NCBI GenBank assembly: GCA_009668925.1 | Contig: SBEK01000081.1 | Coordinates: 1-17,329, forward strand | Length of the DNA: 17,329 nt | Reading direction: 5' to 3' | From: Deltaproteobacteria bacterium | GTDB lineage: Bacteria; Desulfobacterota; Syntrophia; Syntrophales; Smithellaceae | Shown: in pieces, positions 14,226-17,329 of the stretch | How the letters are laid out: each line of letters begins with the position of its first letter | Position numbering within the stretch: position 1 is the first letter of the stretch | Notes under the pieces: generated by a model | Database searches by the model: none | Seen by the model: the letters and a program-made list of their open reading frames with translations, nothing else | What the model was told of the DNA's origin: nothing | Translations under genes and position numbers: made by a program

Positions 14226-14261
14226 AAGACGCCCCGAAGTCCTGAGACTTCGGGGCGTCTT
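14226..14261. repeat. Perfect 16-bp hairpin between dehydrogenase and patatin genes
   Basis: AAGACGCCCCGAAGTC and its exact complement (14226-14241, 14246-14261) enclose a four-base loop, CTGA. It is GC-rich and perfect. On the minus strand it lies 53 bases after the dehydrogenase stop and ten bases before the patatin ATG, and is followed by only three T (CTTTGC). It could end most of the dehydrogenase message, shield its 3' end, or block the patatin ribosome site. Confidence 0.8.
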
Positions 14262-14314
14262 CTGATCATCACCCGAAAGACCAAAACAGTCTCGATGGGC
14301 GTGTGGTTAAAAAA

Positions 14315-15184
14315 TTATTTCTTGTAGCTGTACCAGCCTTCGCCGGTCTTCTGTCCGAATTTGCCCTGGGTGTATAACTTGACGACGCTGGGGCTCGGCA
14401 GATCTGCGGGATTGCCGGACTCATAGAAATGGCTCATGCAGATATCGTAAGTCAGGTCGATGCCTGTCAGGTCATTGAGGCGGAAGGGGCCCATGGGATG
14501 ACCGGCGCCGTATACGCATGCTTTATCGATATCCTCATAAGAGGCCACGCCCATTTCCAGCATCCAGAGGGCTTCCTTCGAAATAACACTGAAGATCCGG
14601 TTCAGAACAAAGCCGTCCACTTCCTTCTTGATATGGATGGGCACTTTGTCGATCTTCAGACAGAAGTCCATCATGCACTTGGCCGTCTCATCCGACACAT
14701 GGGGTCCCTGAACGACTTCGACCAGCTTCATGACGAGGGCGGGATTGAAGAAATGGAGGTTGCAAACCTGCGCGGGGCGGTTGGTGGCGCTGGCAATTCG
14801 GGAACTCACGATGAAGGAGCTGTTGGTCGCCAGAATGGCATTGGGAGGAGCAATCTTGTCCAGATCGGCAAAGATCTTCCGCTTCAGGTCGATTCTTTCC
14901 AGAACGGCTTCGATCACCACATCGGCGTCTTTGGCAGCAACTTTCAGATCACCGGTAAAGGAGATTCTTGAACGGACGGCCTTGGCCACATCTTCCGTCA
15001 TTTTGCCTTTCTGCACGCGGCCGGCCAGATAAGTATCCACAAACTTTTCGGCTTTTTCCAGAACGGCCGGAATAACATCCGTGCTGACCACCTTGAAACC
15101 GGAGATAGCGCACTGGAGTGCAATCTGATGACCCATGTTACCTGCGCCAACGACACATACATTTTTCACATCTTCAATCTTCAT
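14315..15184 (-). CDS. 3-hydroxyacyl-CoA dehydrogenase (3-hydroxybutyryl-CoA type)
   Basis: 289 residues, the usual length of short monofunctional enzymes that oxidise (S)-3-hydroxyacyl-CoA with NAD(P)+ or reduce the ketone in reverse. The Rossmann motif is GAGNMG (13-18). ATNSSFIVSS (119-128) contains the conserved Ser pair, and the catalytic His144 and Glu156 are in NLHFFNPALVMKLVE. EVDGFVLNRI precedes the C-terminal helical domain with GAGHPMGPFRLNDLTGIDL, and FGQKTGEGWYSY closes the protein. GAGGAAG lies before the ATG. A good promoter is found ~170 bases upstream, so it is expressed from its own start. In a syntrophic degrader it would serve beta-oxidation; in other anaerobes it serves butyrate or PHB metabolism. 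Thiolase and (S)-hydratase genes are not nearby. Confidence 0.94.
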   Translation of the reverse strand: MKIEDVKNVCVVGAGNMGHQIALQCAISGFKVVSTDVIPAVLEKAEKFVDTYLAGRVQKGKMTEDVAKAVRSRISFTGDLKVAAKDADVVIEAVLERIDLKRKIFADLDKIAPPNAILATNSSFIVSSRIASATNRPAQVCNLHFFNPALVMKLVEVVQGPHVSDETAKCMMDFCLKIDKVPIHIKKEVDGFVLNRIFSVISKEALWMLEMGVASYEDIDKACVYGAGHPMGPFRLNDLTGIDLTYDICMSHFYESGNPADLPSPSVVKLYTQGKFGQKTGEGWYSYKK

Positions 15185-15355
15185 GTTTCTTCCTCGCTTT
15201 CGGTTAATAATTTTTATTCAATGAGCCATTTTTCATGATGGCCTTACTATAGCGCTCTTTGTCGCGGTCTGTTTTCGGCTGGAAAAGAGATGGACCGTCT
15301 TTCCTTCCTTACATGAGCCGGATATTGCGGGAAATTCAATGAGCAGAGTTATTTC

Positions 15356-15383
15356 GTTATACTAATGGTCACAATATTGTCAA
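15356..15383 (-). promoter_or_regulatory. Promoter of the hydroxyacyl-CoA dehydrogenase gene with a palindrome
   Basis: On the minus strand a perfect -35 TTGACA (15383-15378) is separated by 16 bases from TATAAC (15361-15356, 5 of 6). ACAATATTGT, a perfect 10-base palindrome (15371-15380), occupies the spacer and three bases of the -35 box, a typical operator position. The leader would be ~165 bases; the rest of this gap back to 15475 shows no gene. Confidence 0.68.
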
Positions 15384-15475
15384 GACAAAAAAGGGATTTA
15401 AAACTTTTGCCGAAAAAGAAATAACGAACCATCCGGCAAACCAGGACCATCAATTTATAATACGATGTCAAAATA

Positions 15476-15991
15476 TTAGTTGTAGGGTCCTGTTATGACA
15501 GAGGAAGCGGGCCGGGGCTTAAGTCGCGGATATAACACGCCGTCGTTCGTGATAATTGCAACAGGCCACGCTATGCCGGGAATAAAAGCCAGCTGCACCG
15601 AATATCTCCCGGCGATCGGCTGCCAGTCCTGAGGTGTTGCAAAGTCCATGTGCCAGAGAGGCCGGTTATCCATGGAAACAATCCCCTGATAGGATTCAAA
15701 CCGATTTGATTCAGCATCCGTCCAGCGATCCATCCTGATTTCAACTGCACCGTCGCGCTTCAGGCCTTCTTTCAGGCCCCTGGCGGCATTGTGGATGTGA
15801 GGGGTTACCCGCCAGATGACACATCCGATCACCACAAAAATGAAAGCAATTCCGTAGAAAACCGGATTGCCCGTTAAGACTCCCGCTACGGCCGATCCGG
15901 CAGCCGCTGCAACACTTCCATAGCGCGCCAAAATGACCGGCTCAGCGGATCCCGCCCGGATCATCTCAGCTATTTGTTCATCAAGAGCCAT
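15476..15991 (-). CDS. Hypothetical membrane protein
   Basis: 171 residues from the ATG at 15991 (an earlier TTG at 16027 is in frame). A short N-terminal amphipathic stretch (ALDEQIAEMIRAGSAEPVILARYG) is followed by two close hydrophobic segments at ~23-38 and ~43-62 forming a hairpin. The remaining ~110 residues are polar, with WRVTPHIHNAARGLKEGLKRDG, then EIRMDRWTDAESNRFESYQGIVSMDN and a short hydrophobic strand region LAFIPGIAWPVAII. I do not recognise a family. TTGACC and TACATA 17 bases apart (16027-15999) could be a weak promoter placing the transcript start at the ATG. It is divergent from the tat genes and upstream of the dehydrogenase gene by 291 bases, so it is probably a single-gene unit. 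Confidence 0.6.
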   Translation of the reverse strand: MALDEQIAEMIRAGSAEPVILARYGSVAAAAGSAVAGVLTGNPVFYGIAFIFVVIGCVIWRVTPHIHNAARGLKEGLKRDGAVEIRMDRWTDAESNRFESYQGIVSMDNRPLWHMDFATPQDWQPIAGRYSVQLAFIPGIAWPVAIITNDGVLYPRLKPRPASSVITGPYN

Positions 15992-16110
15992 GCTCAAATA
16001 TGTACAGGACAGCCGGCATGAGGTCAAGATGCAAAGCGGTCACCTTGTGTTTTCCGATAATTCAGGACATCGGCCCGCCGGAAACGCAAATCCGGCCTAA
16101 GCGAAAATCA

Positions 16111-16138
16111 TTGACAAAAATAACTTTCGAGATATAGG
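16111..16138 (+). promoter_or_regulatory. Sigma-70-type promoter of the tat genes
   Basis: TTGACA (16111-16116), 16 bases, TATAGG (16133-16138, 4 of 6). It predicts a start near 16145 and a leader of ~24 bases to the tatA ATG. Confidence 0.6.
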
Positions 16139-16168
16139 TAGTTAAACGTTGAAGGGGTAAACTTTTTT

Positions 16169-16459
16169 ATGTTCGGTATCGGGTTTCAGGAACTCATTAT
16201 TATTGCAATTATCGCATTGCTCATTGTTGGACCCAAGAAACTGCCCGACCTGGCTAAAACACTGGGTAAAGGCTTTAGAGATTTTAAGAATGCCACAGAA
16301 GGCGTCACCGAAGATCTGAAAGACGCCCTGAAGGAAGATGACAAGCCCAAGGCGGATGAGGGTCTGAAAGATTCCCTGCTGTTAAAGAAATCTGATGCGG
16401 AAAAGGCGAAGGACGAAACATCCGTCAATGGCGATGCGAACATCCAAAAACCAACATAA
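16169..16459 (+). CDS. tatA: Twin-arginine translocase TatA/TatB-type subunit
   Basis: 96 residues. The Tat pore-forming or receptor small subunit has one N-terminal helix (MFGIGFQELIIIAIIALLIVGP), a hinge GPKKLP, an amphipathic helix DLAKTLGKGFRDFKNATEG and a long charged tail. Features are mixed: the FRDFKNA region is TatA-like, while the IGFQEL start with Glu8 and the GP hinge are TatB-like. No second tatA/B gene lies beside it, so it may serve both roles in a minimal system, or a paralogue may lie elsewhere. GAAGGGG lies 11 bases before the ATG. It is 36 bases upstream of tatC in an evident operon. Confidence 0.92.
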   Translation: MFGIGFQELIIIAIIALLIVGPKKLPDLAKTLGKGFRDFKNATEGVTEDLKDALKEDDKPKADEGLKDSLLLKKSDAEKAKDETSVNGDANIQKPT

Positions 16460-16495
16460 CGTCTATATTTCGAAAACCAATAAAAACGGCATATA

Positions 16496-17269
16496 ATGGA
16501 AAACAACGAAGATCTAAAAATGTCTTTGACGGAACATTTGGTTGAACTGCGCAAAAGGCTGACCAACTCTTTAATCGCTCTCGGCATTGGCTTTATCGCC
16601 TGTTATTACTTCAAGGACTGGCTGTTTGCTATCATAACCAAACCGTTAACCGATGCCCTTCCCAAAAGCAGTTATTTGATTTACACCGGTCTGACACAGG
16701 CTTTTTTTACATACATGAAGGTTGCATTTTTTTCTTCTCTGATTCTCACCAGCCCGATTATTTTTTACCAGGTATGGAAATTTATCTCGCCCGCGCTGCT
16801 CCCTCAGGAAAAAAAGTATGTAGTGCCTTTTGTTTTGTCCTCGACATTGCTCTTTCTAGCCGGCGTCTTATTCGGCTATTTTGTTGTTCTGCCGCCTGCT
16901 TTCGAATTCTTTGTAAGTTTTAACAACGAATATCTGCGGGCGATGATTTCCTTCAATGAATATTTATCGCTCTTTATCAAATTCCTGTTAGGGTTCGGCT
17001 TATCTTTCCAATTACCGATTCTAATTTTCTTTCTGGCCAAGCTCGGTATTGTTACCGACAAAGTTCTTTCCAAAAACAGAAAATACGCCATCTTATTAAT
17101 GTTTATTGCCGCCGCAGTTCTGACGCCGTCCCCGGATGCCTTAAGTCAGATTTTGATGGCGATCCCTTTGTTGTTCCTTTATGAGGTAAGTATCTTCGTC
17201 GCGAAATTTGCCGGCAAGAAAGAGAAAGTTTCCCAATCCAATGAAGAGGATCAAAAAGAGCAGGTATAA
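16496..17269 (+). CDS. tatC: Twin-arginine translocase core subunit TatC
   Basis: 257 residues with six hydrophobic helices, the normal TatC size. The cytoplasmic N-terminus carries LTEHLVELRKRL, which binds the twin-Arg signal, followed by the periplasmic loop IYTGLTQAFFTYMKVAFF. Further on come YQVWKFISPALLPQEKKYV, with the conserved Glu of the signal-binding site, and SFNEYLSLFIKFLLGFGLSFQLPIL. AAAVLTPSPDALSQILMAIPLLFLYEVSI near the end is highly characteristic. With TatA/B it exports folded, often cofactor-containing proteins such as formate dehydrogenases and hydrogenases. The start is either 16496 or the ATG at 16520 (MSLTEHL); neither has a strong ribosome site. A gene starts three bases after its stop. 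Confidence 0.97.
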   Translation: MENNEDLKMSLTEHLVELRKRLTNSLIALGIGFIACYYFKDWLFAIITKPLTDALPKSSYLIYTGLTQAFFTYMKVAFFSSLILTSPIIFYQVWKFISPALLPQEKKYVVPFVLSSTLLFLAGVLFGYFVVLPPAFEFFVSFNNEYLRAMISFNEYLSLFIKFLLGFGLSFQLPILIFFLAKLGIVTDKVLSKNRKYAILLMFIAAAVLTPSPDALSQILMAIPLLFLYEVSIFVAKFAGKKEKVSQSNEEDQKEQV

Positions 17270-17271
17270 TC

Positions 17272-17329
17272 ATGTCTGGACGTAAGAAAAAAGCAGAGCC
17301 GCGCGGGGAAACGATCAAATTATCTAAAC
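17272..17329 (+). CDS. Start of an unknown gene downstream of tatC (cut by window end)
   Basis: An ATG two bases after the tatC stop opens a frame MSGRKKKAEPRGETIKLSK that runs off the window. AGCAGG eight bases upstream could serve as ribosome site. The very short spacing says it belongs to the tat operon. Nineteen residues are too few to name a family. Confidence 0.6.
   Translation, partial: MSGRKKKAEPRGETIKLSK

Noticed and set aside
15404..15439. TTTGCCG ... CGGCAAA inverted repeat downstream of the unknown membrane protein gene
   Set aside because: The loop of about 22 bases is too large and the T-runs are not directly after the stem, so a terminator call is not supported.
1..17329. Search for CRISPR repeats, tRNA or rRNA genes, transposases and phage genes
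   Set aside because: None seen; repeats present are short dyads or low-complexity coding repeats.

Overview
The window looks like chromosome of an anaerobic Gram-negative bacterium of the Desulfobacterota (former Deltaproteobacteria). A Syntrophales-like fatty-acid or aromatic-acid degrader is my best guess. This is inferred from the mix of genes: a membrane-tethered TAXI (TRAP-type) binding protein, an (R)-hydratase pair, a 3-hydroxyacyl-CoA dehydrogenase, an NtrC-type two-component pair, a DUF2600 protein and Tat genes. There is no marker RNA gene to prove it. I see no rRNA, tRNA, CRISPR array, insertion sequence or phage gene.

Layout. 1-2529 (+): the C-terminal half of release factor 3 (prfC), a small cupin and an MFS transporter. 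2530-5397 (-): a TAXI solute-binding protein with its own intrinsic terminator, and a BaiN/HI0933-type flavoprotein. 5498-6553 (+): a DUF2600 (tetraprenyl-beta-curcumene synthase-like) protein with a TTG start. 6590-7538 (+): a near-consensus sigma-54 promoter with upstream dyads, two small exported proteins, and a strong terminator. 7622-9184 (+): a membrane sensor histidine kinase, facing 9190-11488 (-), which holds a compact unit of two MaoC-fold hydratase subunits and a sigma-54-dependent response regulator. 11631-11912 (+): an eight-cysteine protein with a possibly leaderless promoter. 11923-15991 (-): a Ste24-like M48 protease, a YjjU-type patatin, a 3-hydroxyacyl-CoA dehydrogenase with a good promoter, and an unknown membrane protein. 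16111-17329 (+): a promoter, tatA/B, tatC and the start of an unknown gene.

The most interesting part is 6590-10524. A sigma-54 promoter drives small exported proteins, one of them an extreme Lys/Ala polycation. Immediately beside it lie a periplasm-sensing histidine kinase and the sigma-54 activator that would be needed to fire such a promoter. This resembles the logic of ZraP-ZraSR (envelope stress), but with unrelated-looking effector proteins. The regulator gene appears co-transcribed with acyl-CoA/ACP hydratase genes, which may tie the response to lipid metabolism. These links are inferences from sequence and position. No start or promoter here has been tested.
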